Positions 34,832 to 46,700 of a stretch of DNA of 64,000 nt are shown here, one piece after another (position 1 is the stretch's first letter; each line of letters starts with the position of its first letter). The position numbers were made by a program, and so were the translations under genes. Origin of the DNA: Apis mellifera (lineage: Eukaryota > Arthropoda > Insecta > Hymenoptera > Apidae). The notes under the pieces were generated by a model. It did not search any database and was not told the origin of the DNA. It saw only the letters and a list, made by a program, of their open reading frames with translations. The stretch spans positions 2,232,001-2,296,000 of the forward strand of contig NC_037653.1 in the NCBI RefSeq assembly GCF_003254395.2, written 5' to 3'.

Positions 34832-37702
34832 AAAGTTTAAGAAATTCTTGTGTTCGTAATTACGAATTTTAACAATTTGTAAGAAAAATATGGAGAGTAT
34901 GTAATACAATTTTAATTTGTTGGACTTTCTGGAACTATTTTATATATATATACGATTTAAAATTGAAAGTTACAATGAAATAAATAATCTTTCATCCGTG
35001 TTGATACAACCATAAATTGATACGTGTCTGCACGATATAAGAAAAAGTATATAACCAAGTATTCGACGATGGAACAATACGACATGACCTATTTTCCAGA
35101 CGGAACATTTTCACCGGCGACTAATTGAAGAAATTTCATGCTCAGGTATTTTCCGGAGAATTTATATGACCGGTGAAATAAGGAGACCAAATTATGGAAA
35201 TTAAAGTTGAATTTAACTGACTCGCGGCCGCTGACATAAATTTACATCATTCGCCCCTTTACCCATTCTCATTTTTGATATTTTTCCTCTCCGCGAAGGG
35301 GAAAATTTTTTAATTTCGAATCTTTCTCTTCGTTAATTAAAGAAACTAAATCGATACAACAAATTTCTAACAAACGTTCGGCATTAGAAAATTATCAAAA
35401 TATTGAAAAAAATAATCGAAATTAATTGATTTCTTTTCCTCGTCAAACAAAAGTCGCACATTTACGAAATTTCGAGTCGGATGACAAACGTGTCCAGATA
35501 CAAAGTTTTTGCGGGCAGCCAAGTCGACGTATCGGGCAAGGGTTCGATGCTTAACAAGGGATAACCTCGTTAAGGACCGCGGAACTAGCTTGTGTGTTTT
35601 ACAAGTTAGGAATTACGTTGATTAGTAGCAAGTCGACCGTTCAACTAGCGTGAACGAGTATTTCGCCACTTGAATCTCGATCCATGAGCCTAGTTATATC
35701 AACCTACACCGATTCGTATCGTTTTCAGTCTTTGATTTCTTTTACTTGAGATTACAATCGAGATTGTAACTTTTCTAATTTTCTGTCCTCCCCTTTCCAT
35801 AATTTTGAGAAAGAGTAAAGTATTTTACACTCACTTCGAAGAATATTCGAATTGATTAATAATTAATAATTAATTAATATATCTAGATCACGATCCTAAT
35901 CTCCCTATAATTGCCATCTCAGAAATTCATCTTGTCCATATATAACTATATTATCGTCACCCAATAATTGTCGATTGTCTCATTAGTGACCCAATTATCG
36001 ACGGTTTCCATTGTTGCCATTCATATGCAAGAAAAAGAATCGCAATTAATTTTAATTTCTCTCTTATTATATTATTATATATATATCGAGATAATCCCAG
36101 ATATTTTTGACAACATCATCTCCAAATATATCCTCATTTTTTTTCTTTAAAATAAACAAACCGTCGATTATCGAGGGGAAACGAAAGGAAGAAAAATTTC
36201 AAAATCTCTCTCTCTCTTTCACATATGAAAAGAAGGAAACAAATATCTGGGACGAGATTTGCGAGAAACGTTGATTGTCCCGATATTTCGTGGACATGTT
36301 GCGCGTTTTCAAAACTTAACCGAGATACAGCTTCTTGGAAGAAGAAGAATTCGTAACATCTTGGCACTCGGCCAACTCGTAGACTCGCGTCCCCCCTCCC
36401 CACGACACCAGCTCCATCTAGGCTCACAGCATAGTTTTTAAGTCCTCCGCAAGGTCTGTTAACTTTCCACGGGCAAGATTGCTGCTTGCCTCGCGAATAA
36501 AGAGGCGAAACTTTTCATAGGTGGAGAAAGAGACAGAAAGAGAGGGGGGAGAGAAAGAGAAAGAGAAAGAAAGGGAAGGAAGGGAACGACGTATCGATTA
36601 TGACGCGTATTTACAGAGGCGGAAGGCGTTAGTCTCGCGGCGCGAACTTTAAGGTCGAAAGTTTCGCGATAGTTGGCCTGGATCGTATACTTGACAAACG
36701 GAAGGAGGGACAAATGGCGCCCTGCTTCCACTTTTAATTCCTCCTTTTTTCACGCGCCACATGCAGTTGATCCGCGTGCTCGGGGAAGAATATAAGGCAA
36801 TTTCTTTTTCTTCTTCTTCTTCTTCTTCTTGGAATTTTATAGAATCAAGGATAGAAAATAATTTATTTTTGTTGTGTTACGTATTTATGAAATTGAATTA
36901 AAAATTAGAAATATTATCCTTTATATCGGAAAATTGTCGAAATAAAGAAAAATTCAATCCTGACTGAACATCTTTCGATTAATTGTAAAAGTTTGTTACA
37001 CCAATCAATAAATGGGAAGTAACTAGGTTTGCCGTCGAACTTTACAATTTGTCAATCATCGACAATCAAAAGTACGATTGACGAGAATATCGAGTTTCGC
37101 AGAAATGGGGACAAATTTTCAATTAAGAAGTAATTTTCTCTATCTATTTCTATTATTTCTACGAATATCTTGCCTTGAATTCCTTTAATTCGATCGATTT
37201 AATTAAAAAACACGATTTATCGAATATTTGTCGAATCGTTTTCGAATTATATGTTCGTGATTGATATTATATTAACACGTTTACCACTTGTTTTTAAAGA
37301 GGAACAATTTTGATTAACTTTACGAAAAATAAAAAATAAATAAATAAAAGAAGAAGCGTAATGAGTAACACATTGTGAATGTTTATATATATCATCAAAA
37401 AATTTAAATGCACAAAATGGCAAATCCTATTTTTTTTTAATTCTGTTTAATTCATACGAATTTCATTTTATATAAATATCCATTAATCATACTTTGTTCA
37501 ATACTTTAATGAAAATTAGCCAATAATTTTCGAAACTATATTCTTTTCCTCCTCAATTTTCACTTTTCAATTCCTCCAATAAATCTAAATAAAAAAGAGT
37601 TTCTCATCGAAACAAGAATAACACAGCAAATAGCTTAATATGTAAGACAAAAAAAAGAACCACAGCGCAGAAAGAAAGATTCGAAAGAGGAGAACAACTT
37701 TT

Positions 37703-37735
<33 letters not shown>

Positions 37736-39199
37736 GCTCAGAAAGAGAGACATTAACGATTCCGCTTCGACACGCCATGTGTTACGCGCGTGTCTGATTC
37801 ACGAGTGTCATTAATTTAAAGGAAACGAGGCGGCTGAGGCGCGGATGTGCACACTCGACCGCTTAATAAGCTAGTTGCTCCTCGAAGAGGCGTACGTGTA
37901 TCCCTGTTGGGTGGCGAAAAAAAAAGAGAGAGAGAGAGAGAGTGCGTCGTGGCGATAAAGGCGCGTTTAGACCTCCTCCCCTCCCCTCCTCCTCCAGTTA
38001 ATCCTGCGAGGATTACGCGAGTCGAGATCCCCGTGAGAAGAGCGTGGGCTCTTCAACCTCGATTTTTCAACTCTTTGCTTCTGTTCCAAAAAAAAAAAAA
38101 AAAAAGAAAAAGAGGGAGAGAGAAAAGCGACGACGCTGCTCTTCGCTCTGACATGGAAAGAGAAAGAGAGACACAGAGAATGAAGCTATTAAACATAAGA
38201 TATGTCTCGTTTATATTTATTTTATAATTTTGTAAAAAAATTCGTCACATATTCACGTAATTCGAGATCGGATTCAATTCTAGAAACAAGTTTTCAATCA
38301 CTCTTACAATTTCATACACTCTTCTGCAATTTCATCCTTTCTTAAAATATTCTAAAAATGTATTTTATTTCGAAGTCTCGACCTTCTTTTCCTACACCTT
38401 CATCTTCTTTCCTCACGAAAAGAGGTTATTTTCAATCAAGAAATATATCCGCTTAGCTAGGTTAATCGGTCCGACTCGGCGGGCAATTAGCCCAGAGACG
38501 CCGCCGTCTGATGCCGTCTGTTCTCCTCCTCCCCCCTGCTTGTCGACGAGGAGAGGGAGGAAACGAAATATATTCGAGCGCGGGATCGTTGCACGGGGCG
38601 CACCTTTATCCAGGATGGGGTTGCCTCGTCGCCGGCCGAGGGACTCCGCTTCGAGGCTGTCGCGGCACGATGGAGGAGGATATCGGGGTACTCTCTCCTC
38701 CCCAGCCTCGAAGTCGCTTTACCAGGAGCCAGGAAATTACACGTCCTTCCGTGCTATAAGTTCAACCTTGGCTGAGGGGGAAGGGTGGAGGAGGAGGAGG
38801 AGGAGGGTTGTTGCTCGTGTCTCGGTGGCGCGCACACCACCATCTTGCTCTTGTATCCTTTCATTGCGACTCCCCTCCGCCCCCCCTCTCCGGGTTGGTA
38901 TTAATTGCCATTCGTGTCTTCGACGCGTAATTAATTGCCGAAATTTGTCATGCGCCGGTATAATCGGGGCTCCCTCGAAATTTGCTCGGATGTAGGAGGA
39001 GGAGGAGGAGGGGGAGGATGCGTATAATATTTTTACGTTTCTCGGGGGCTTGTGTTAAGAAGAAGAGGTTGGTCTTGGTTTGCAAAAATTTGTGGAAAAT
39101 TTGTCTTCCAAGGTTTCCATTCGAATCGTGGATGGAATGAGATTCTGGTTTGGTAACAATGATGTGGGTATGTGATAGGTTATGTACACATATGTAGAT
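34832..39199. other. Non-coding spacer with GC pockets
   Basis: AT-rich with a complex, non-repetitive moderate-GC block at about 35490-35720 and GC pockets at 36380-36780, 37750-38160 and 38460-39010. TTC repeats lie at about 36808-36830, TC runs near 37708-37735 and an A17 run near 38088. Open frames up to 151 codons (38540-38995) are low-complexity and shadowed in other frames. Confidence 0.5.
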
Positions 39200-40050
39200 T
39201 ATTTTTGACAAAGATTCATTGCGATATTGAAATTTCTGATAGAAATGATTTTTTAACATATAGTAGACAATATATGTGAGGATAATGAAAATGGGTTTTT
39301 GATAAAGTTGATGATAAAAATTCATTGTGATTAAAGTGATTAAAGTTTCTGATAGATAATAATGTAAATAATTTCTTAACAGATGTATTTTAATGAAACT
39401 AATAAAAATTCACTGACATTAAAGTTTTTGATAGATATATAATAGTGTAAATGATTTTATAATATATAATAGAGAACATATATAAGGATAATGAAGATGC
39501 CTTTTGATAAAATTAATAAAAATGTGATATTAAAGTTTCTGATAAATGTATAATAATAAATAATAATATATATAATAAGCAATATATATAAAGATGGTGA
39601 AGATTCTATTTAATAAAATTAATAAAATTTACTATTGATATTAAAATTTCTAATAAATATATGTAATATGTAATAATGTAAATAATTTCTTAACATATAA
39701 TAGGCAATATATGTAAAGATAATAAAGATATTTTTTAATAAAAATTCACTATGATATTAAAATTTCTGATAGATGTATAATAGTGTAAATGATTTTATAA
39801 TATATACTAAGCAATATATACATACAAGTGAAGATTTTGATAAAATTGATAAAAATTCACTATTGTTATTAAAATTTCTGATATTATTTATCTATCATAA
39901 ATAATAAATTTATAATATATGTAATAGGCAAATAGGCAATATTTAAGATAAGGATAATGAAGATTTTGATAATAAAAACTGTGTAATAATATAAATGATT
40001 TTATAACAATATATGAATAATAATTCGATCTTAAAGTTTCGAACGATTTT
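39200..40050. repeat. Tandem array, ~112-bp period
   Basis: The anchor (A)TTTCTGATAGA recurs at about 39232, 39346, 39424, 39535, 39646, 39762 and 39874, so most spacings are 111-116 bp with one shortened unit of 78 bp. Units share TAATAATGTAAAT, ATTTTATAATATATAATAGGCAA, AAGGATAATGAAGAT and TGATAAAATTGATAAAAATT segments. A decayed eighth anchor lies near 40034. Very AT-rich, non-coding. Confidence 0.9.
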
Positions 40051-41574
40051 AAGAACATTTTTGATAAATGCGCGTTATTGAAGATTTAGATTATTAATCC
40101 GAGTATTGGATAATATTTTGTTGCGCTTGTTGAAGCGCGTAAAAATATAATGATTGAAGGGAGCGTTAAATAATATTTGTCGAGTGTTAATTTAGAGATC
40201 GAGGATAATTGAATATAAATTGAACGATGTTTTATCATATTGTAAGGAAACGAGTTGTTTATTTAATGTAATGAATTGTACTTCGCCATCGAATTCGTCG
40301 AGTGTTTCCCTTATTTACAAATTTGCAATTTAACGTAATAATAAAACGTGAAAATTATTAATCGCGTCGTATAAATCGGAGACGAATGAAACGTAACGCC
40401 GTTCAAGAGAGAGAGAGAGAGAAAAAATTATATTTTTAAATACAAATACGAGAAATAAACTGGGGAATCGTTATCGATAATTAATTGCAATAATTTCCAA
40501 TAAACTTATAAATAATTCATCATTCCATTCTATCATCAATCTACAAATATTATCGTTCACAAGATAAACCCATTATTACATAAAAAGAAGTGAAAAACAA
40601 ATGTATATCTAAATACCCAAGTACTCAAGATCATAAATACTCAAAGAAATATTAATATAATCAATATGACTATTATATTTTTATCATTTACATCTTTCAT
40701 TCTATACCTTTGCAAAAATTTTACTATAATTTTCATCTCTATAACTCACCATTAATAAATAAATAAATTTGATTTTCCATTTCGAGTCATTACAATTTTC
40801 TCTCTTTATTACAAATAATAAAAATCACACAGAATATCACACACAACACAATTAATTAAATTACCGATACGTCAATTACAAATCCTCTCCTCCCCTTAGG
40901 ATCGAATCAAACTCATAAGAAACCCAAGCTAATTACCCGATAACTCTCGAGTCGCATCCCCGAGAGAAGAATATTCGTCACGATGGAGGGAGGGAGAGAA
41001 GTTGGCCCTCACTCTCCCCCTCCCTCCCTCCTCGTTCACCAACTTATTAACAATGGCCGATCCGCGTGGAAAATAGGGGACGAAGAAGAGGAGGAGGAGG
41101 AGGAAGAAGAAGAAGAAGAAAGTTGCGTCTCGGCAGGAAATGGCAACGCGGGCCGTATAACGAGCAGTGGTGGGATTTTCCTTGGCAAGTTATTCGGAAA
41201 AGAAGTAAACTGACTGCCTCCGGTGACATTGTCGCCGCCGTATAAGGAGGGGGGGGGAGGGAATCCTCCTCTTCTTGTGGAAACTCTTGCGAGCCCCCCC
41301 TCCCTCTCTCTCTCTTCTCTCGCCGAGATTAATTATTCCGGAAGCAAAGAGCCCTCCCCCAAGTTCTCGGTGGTATCGAGCTCGCGTAAACCCAGCAACG
41401 CGTAAACGACGACGTGTTTCGCATGCCTCCACGTAGTTTCGTCTTCTTGGTTGTTAACGTTTCTTCGAATAGAATGTTAAATTCGCGGACGAGGGTGGAA
41501 ATGTGAATATCGCGGGAAGATGGGAAGATTTTTCGTAGATATAGAGACCTCGTGGTGAAATATATATACATATA
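40051..41574. other. AT-rich spacer, then purine-rich GC pocket
   Basis: AT-rich to about 40880 with a GA run at 40409-40421. A GC pocket at 40970-41420 follows, with GAG/GAA trinucleotide repeats at about 41083-41120. Overlapping low-complexity frames only. Confidence 0.55.
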
Positions 41575-42515
41575 TTGGGTTGGCAACTAAGTAATTGCGG
41601 ATTTTTTTTAGAAAATCAAAGACAATTTTTTCATGGAACTAAATAACTTTATTCTGTAATATGTTGCCCATTTTGCCCATTTCAATGACCTTTTGCCATC
41701 TTTCAGGCAGCATCATAATCCCACGTTCATAAAACTTTTGGTTTTTATTAGCAAAAAACTGAATCAGGTATACGATTTGATATCATCATCATTATTGAAA
41801 TTTTTACCATTCAAGGAGTTTTGTAAAGATCGAAACAAAAAGTAATCGGATGGTGCAAGGTCAGGACTATATGGTGGATGTGGCAAAACATCCCAACCAA
41901 GCTCCAATAATTTTTGCCAAGTGACCAAAGATGTGGCCTTGCATTGTCATGATGGAATACAACACCTTTTCGATTTGTCAATTCGGGCCGCTTTTCTTCA
42001 ACTGCATTGCTTAATTTCGTTAGTTGTTCAATGTAGACAACAGAATTGATCGTTCGGTTGGATGGTAAGAGTTCAAAATAGACAATTCCTTTGTAATCCC
42101 ACTAAACTGATAACAAAAAACTTCTTTCGATGAATACCAGCTTTTGATGTTGTTTGAGCTGGTTCACGTGGCCTGCTCCACGATCTTTTCCGCTTGATAT
42201 TGTTGTAAACAACCCATTTTTCATCGCCAGTTATCAGTCGTTTTAAAAATGGATCATTTTCATTACGTTTCTTTAGCAAATCGCAGCTGTTAATGTGTTG
42301 CGTTAAATGCTTTTCTTTCAGTTCATGAGGAACCCATGTATCGAGTTTTTGAACATAGCCAAATTGTTTTAAGTGGTTTTCAATGCATGTATGCGATACA
42401 TGAAGCTTCTCTGCAATCTCACGAGTTGTACTGTGACGATCCGAATCGATTATTGCTTTGATTAGGTCGTCATCAACTTCAACTGAAATCCGCAATTACT
42501 TAGTTGCCAACCCAA
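41575..42515 (-). mobile_element. mariner element, 5'-deleted copy 2
   Basis: A 941-bp mariner copy, coding sense minus, with both terminal inverted repeats intact: TTGGGTTGGCAACTAAGTAA on the left and its reverse complement on the right. A TA duplication flanks it (41573-41574, 42516-42517). It carries the same junction as copy 1, where the right terminal repeat passes straight into the second helix-turn-helix, about 350 bp short of a full-length mariner. The shared deletion shows both copies come from one deleted progenitor that was copied, presumably using transposase supplied in trans. Ends look mobilisable; the coding part is dead. Confidence 0.95.
41700..42495 (-). pseudogene. mariner transposase fragment (broken)
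   Basis: An N-terminally deleted transposase remnant. From 42495 downward it keeps the second helix-turn-helix (STTREIAEKLHVSHT), WVPHEL, the first catalytic Asp in ITGDEKW, then KRKRSWSRPREPAQTTSKAG. It goes out of frame near 42115-42120, where the A-run differs from copy 1. A 4-bp deletion near 41935 relative to copy 1 breaks the frame again beside the second Asp motif, so the catalytic triad is not in one frame. No ATG opens the fragment. Copy 1 retains what this copy lost and the reverse, so the two decayed independently. Confidence 0.9.
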
Positions 42516-42517
42516 TA

Positions 42518-43721
42518 TATATCGATGGATAAATTAAGTTTGGCGAGAATCTTTTCACACGTATGCACGTTAAAAAAAGTGTTAAGAAAAATTCCACTCC
42601 ATTAATTGCAATTTTAATCCTACTCCCTTAACTCGATAAAACTTTACTCGATACAAAGTTAGGGTATACGATCTTTGGAAAAAAAAAAAAAAAATGAACG
42701 TCTCTTTAGGAGGTTGGAGAGGAATTTTTCATTTTATTACGTCACATTCCCCATTCTGGTCGACATCAGCACACCATGAAATGAATTTCGACGCGGGGTC
42801 GTAAAGTATGAAATTACGCCGGTGCTTCGGGCCCAATCCTCCTCCTCCCTCCCTCCCTCTTGACACCGTGATATACGTCTCGAAACGGTTATTCGACTCG
42901 GTGACCGGTGGTAACAAGGTTATCGAGAAAGGCATTCGAGGAAATCGAATTAAGCATTCGTCTCGCGTCCGACTCGCGGGGTTGACAACCCCTCCCCTCT
43001 GCTTCACCGAGTCGAGGGTTTAATCGATGCCCCACCAACGTGCAAGAAGATCGTTCGAATAATTTCAATACGATCGAGATTCGATCCAATTTTCTTATTT
43101 ATTCAATTTCTTTTGTCAACAATCGATCAAAAATCCGATTTTATTTAAGATTTAAGATTTAAGGTTTTAAGATTTTTGGAAATTGGAAATAATCACATAA
43201 TCTGTTTTTAATCATGAAACATAATCTTGGATAACTATTCTTTCTCGAATTTTTCTAAAATATTCTTCCAAAAAAAAAATTCTTAAGATAAAAAACGAAA
43301 AATCCATGCTTTTCGATAAAAGTCGAACTAAAATCTCGTCTTATCGTGTATATATGTACAAATTTTAAAGAAAATGTGAAAATCCCGCGTAAACAAGGCG
43401 CATCGATAATCGATAACTACGATCTCTCTCTCTCTCTCTCTCTCTCTCCAAAGGATGATAGGTAAAAGAAAGAAAGAAAAATATGGGTCGTCCACTTGAG
43501 AAATATTATACAAAAGTACGTGGATGGTAACGATGGTTTTTAACGGGGAGAATAACACGAGGAAACGAGGGAAACGAAATGTCAATAGCAGTGGAGGGGG
43601 ATACCCGTCTCACCTTGGTCGCGTGTGCAACCCGTAATTGAATATCGGTAGACGGTGTTCCTTTCCAAGCCTCCGGTTATTAACGCTAATGATTTTACAG
43701 GCCCGCGGCTGATTTACTGCC

Positions 43722-43722
<1 letters not shown>
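42518..43722. other. Non-coding spacer
   Basis: AT-rich with a GC pocket at about 42780-43030, a TC tract at about 43424-43448 and a short GC patch before the next microsatellite. No supported gene. Confidence 0.55.

Positions 43723-43788
<66 letters not shown>
43723..43788. repeat. (TC)33 microsatellite
   Basis: 66 bp of uninterrupted TC, the longest pure dinucleotide tract in the window. A pure polypyrimidine/polypurine mirror repeat of this length can adopt triplex (H-DNA) structure. Confidence 0.97.
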
Positions 43789-43791
<3 letters not shown>

Positions 43792-46700
43792 TCTTTCCAA
43801 CCTTTCACATCCACCGATATTGACCTCGAATAATTCCTCCGTGGAATAAGTATTGTGAAATCGTATTGTTAAATCGATCCATAGCTATTTGATTCGTATA
43901 ATTGGATCCATGGACATTTTTTTGAAAATTCGAACGTTCGATCAACATATATTTAAGTATGTACATTGTGGAAATACTTTATCAATATTGTATACATGAT
44001 ACAGTTATGTACAGGCTGTTTACAAAAATTTGAAGAATTCGAGTTAATCAAGTTGTTGCATTCGAAAAGTAAACGAATACGCACGACAACTTCTAAATTT
44101 TGAAAAATTCGATTTTTTATTTATCTTGAAACGAGAAAGTTAATAAGACGAGCGATAATTTCTTCGAATTCGAAGATCAAATATCGATCAACGACGATCT
44201 CTTCGAGTCGATGATAGAATTCACGTGCACTTGAAGTAATTAAAATTAGATAAAAAGATTATATTAGAGATTGGATAAGGATTTGAATTACTACTGCTAT
44301 ACATAAAATACAAAAGCAGAAACAATATGCAATCTAGATTCTATTTTATTCTACGATAAATGTATACGAGAAATTTTCTTTCTCCCTTTTTCTTCTACAT
44401 TCTACACGATTAAAAAATCACAAAAATTACAAAAAGATTTCTCCAAACCAGTTTATTTATCCGCGTTTAAAATTCGGCCAAAAAGAAAAGGAAAAAATCC
44501 TATCAAAATACTACTAGACACCCCTTTTCCTCTCCCCCCTTTGAAGAAATTAATATTTCAAACGGCCCTCTGATCCGGGGATAAAAATTCGCTGATCAAC
44601 AAACGCGAAGCGCATTACGATGAGAGAGAAAGAGAGAGAGAGAGAGATGTGCGTGGACCAGCATCGAAATGGCGAGCAACGGAATAATTAAATCACTGAC
44701 CAACGTCGAGGGGGTGGGATTTGGCAGCGAGCGGCGTGCGACGTTGCAATTTTATTTCGACCGCAGAATTTCATTCGTCAAGCACGCCGTACAACGAATC
44801 ACAATTATTATTTCCCCGCCTTATGTGTTCGAGGAGGAGGGGGGAGGGGGTGCGTACGTGCACACACTCCCCCATATCCCCCTGTTCCGACGTCAACGTC
44901 GACAGAATTCCATTTTTGCAAATTATTCTTCCACTTCGTGGCTTCGAGAGAGCACGCTGCCTTCCTTCCTCCTTTTTCCTCCAGGCCGCGGAAACATGAT
45001 AAATCATCCCTCTCTCTCTCTCTTTCTCTCGTCAGTTTCTCCTCAGCATATGTCGTTTCTTCTTCCTTTTTCTTCGTTCCTCGATAACAATTAAATCGAA
45101 TCGAATCGAGGGAAAGAGGTGTGTAGAGGTATGTTTTGAGATTTAAACGAGAGATTTGGGAAGGGATGGAGATTCGTGTTTGATCGAAAAAAAAAAAAAA
45201 AAATGAACAAAAAGAGAAGAAAAGAAAGGGAAAAAGAGTATTTTATTGAAATGAAGTCGTAATACTTTTAAAATATCAGATTGTTCGTTCAATGTTCACG
45301 ATGTACAAAATTTATTTATTGGTCTTCGAGATAGTTAAAGAGTTAAAGAGATATAAATATATTGGAACGCTTTCTTTCTAAAAATAAAAAGAAACAAAAG
45401 TTGGTGTGAAAAAATTTAAATCGAGGTCACTTAATTTTTCTATTAATTAAATTTTACATTTTGTCCTCCAGAATTGACTGTCATGTACAGTTTTGAGAAA
45501 AAACAGAGCCTCCTTTAAAAGAACAAGCTTCATATTTTTCGATAAAATAATATAATAATAAATCACGTGATGTAATATTTGAGGTTAATTTTCAAAATGA
45601 TTCTCTTTTCGTTTATAATTCTAAACTGTTCCCCTTTTTGGAAGACGGAATCAATTCTACTCTTATTACAAACATAAACCTTCATGAAATATAGACAATG
45701 CTTCAGACAAGAAATATCAATAAAATCGCTTCTAAATATCAATAAAGATAAAAAGATGTACGCAATTTCATTAATTTCGTAAAAATCATTTCTCAATTCG
45801 ACTTTTGCCCCTATAATTAAAATGTCTAACCCATTTCCAAATTTTTCTCTCCCACATTTTATGTGACTCTTCCTTTTACCATTTTATGGTAAATTTTCTG
45901 TGGCGAAACAGATATTATATATCATAGAGTTAAGATGTTACGGTTATGCGTTTCTGAAAAAGTAGAAAATCCAATTTAAAGGGAGGAGAGAAACCGCGAG
46001 GATTAAAGAAAGAGAGAAAGAAAGGCGTGGAAACGAAAGTAATCGGCATGCGCGTTACACCTCTTTACCCCCCCTCCCCTCTTCTCACGAAAAGGAATAA
46101 CGCGGTCCGTGGCTGTTTGCCCTTTGCGATCGTCTTTTTCCCGCGCTGCAATTAATGCCGAATGAGAATTCCTTTCTCATGGAATCGATTGTGCCAGTCA
46201 TTGTTATTTATTGAAACAGTTAGTACGTGAAAGTATATACATTTTAATATACTTGATTATTTCTTGGGATTGTTAGGAGGGTGAGTCAATTTTTTCAATC
46301 AATTTCTATTAAATTCGAAATACTGCCTGGAAATCTTAGAGACATCTCTATATTTCAATTTTTTCAATCAACGACTCAAGGAATTAAAAACACTCGAAGC
46401 AGTAATAGAAAAAAAATGTAAAATCGAATGCTTCACTGGTTGTCATATTCTGAATCATCGATTTAATTTTATTAATAACGTGATAAACAAATGTATAAGA
46501 AACATATAACAATATTTAAGAATATTTTATAAAAGTGAGTTGAAAAAATGATATAGTTTTTCTTAGAGCGCTCAAAATGCGCTTAACAAGTACCACAAGT
46601 TTCTTTTGTGAGCGAGTATTTCCTTCGATTGTTATCACTGCTCGAAATCTTCTTCCGAATTACCATTCGAAATTAACACGGTGTGCGCACGATTCCTTTT

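Noticed and set aside
38540..38995. 151-codon plus frame
   Set aside because: Arg/Gly/Ser-rich, passes through GAG repeats, no domain or splice context.
45034..45130. Exon-like segment with TC-tract acceptor and GAG/GTATGT donor
   Set aside because: The acceptor comes from a TC microsatellite and the frame starting at the ATG is closed after 14 codons.
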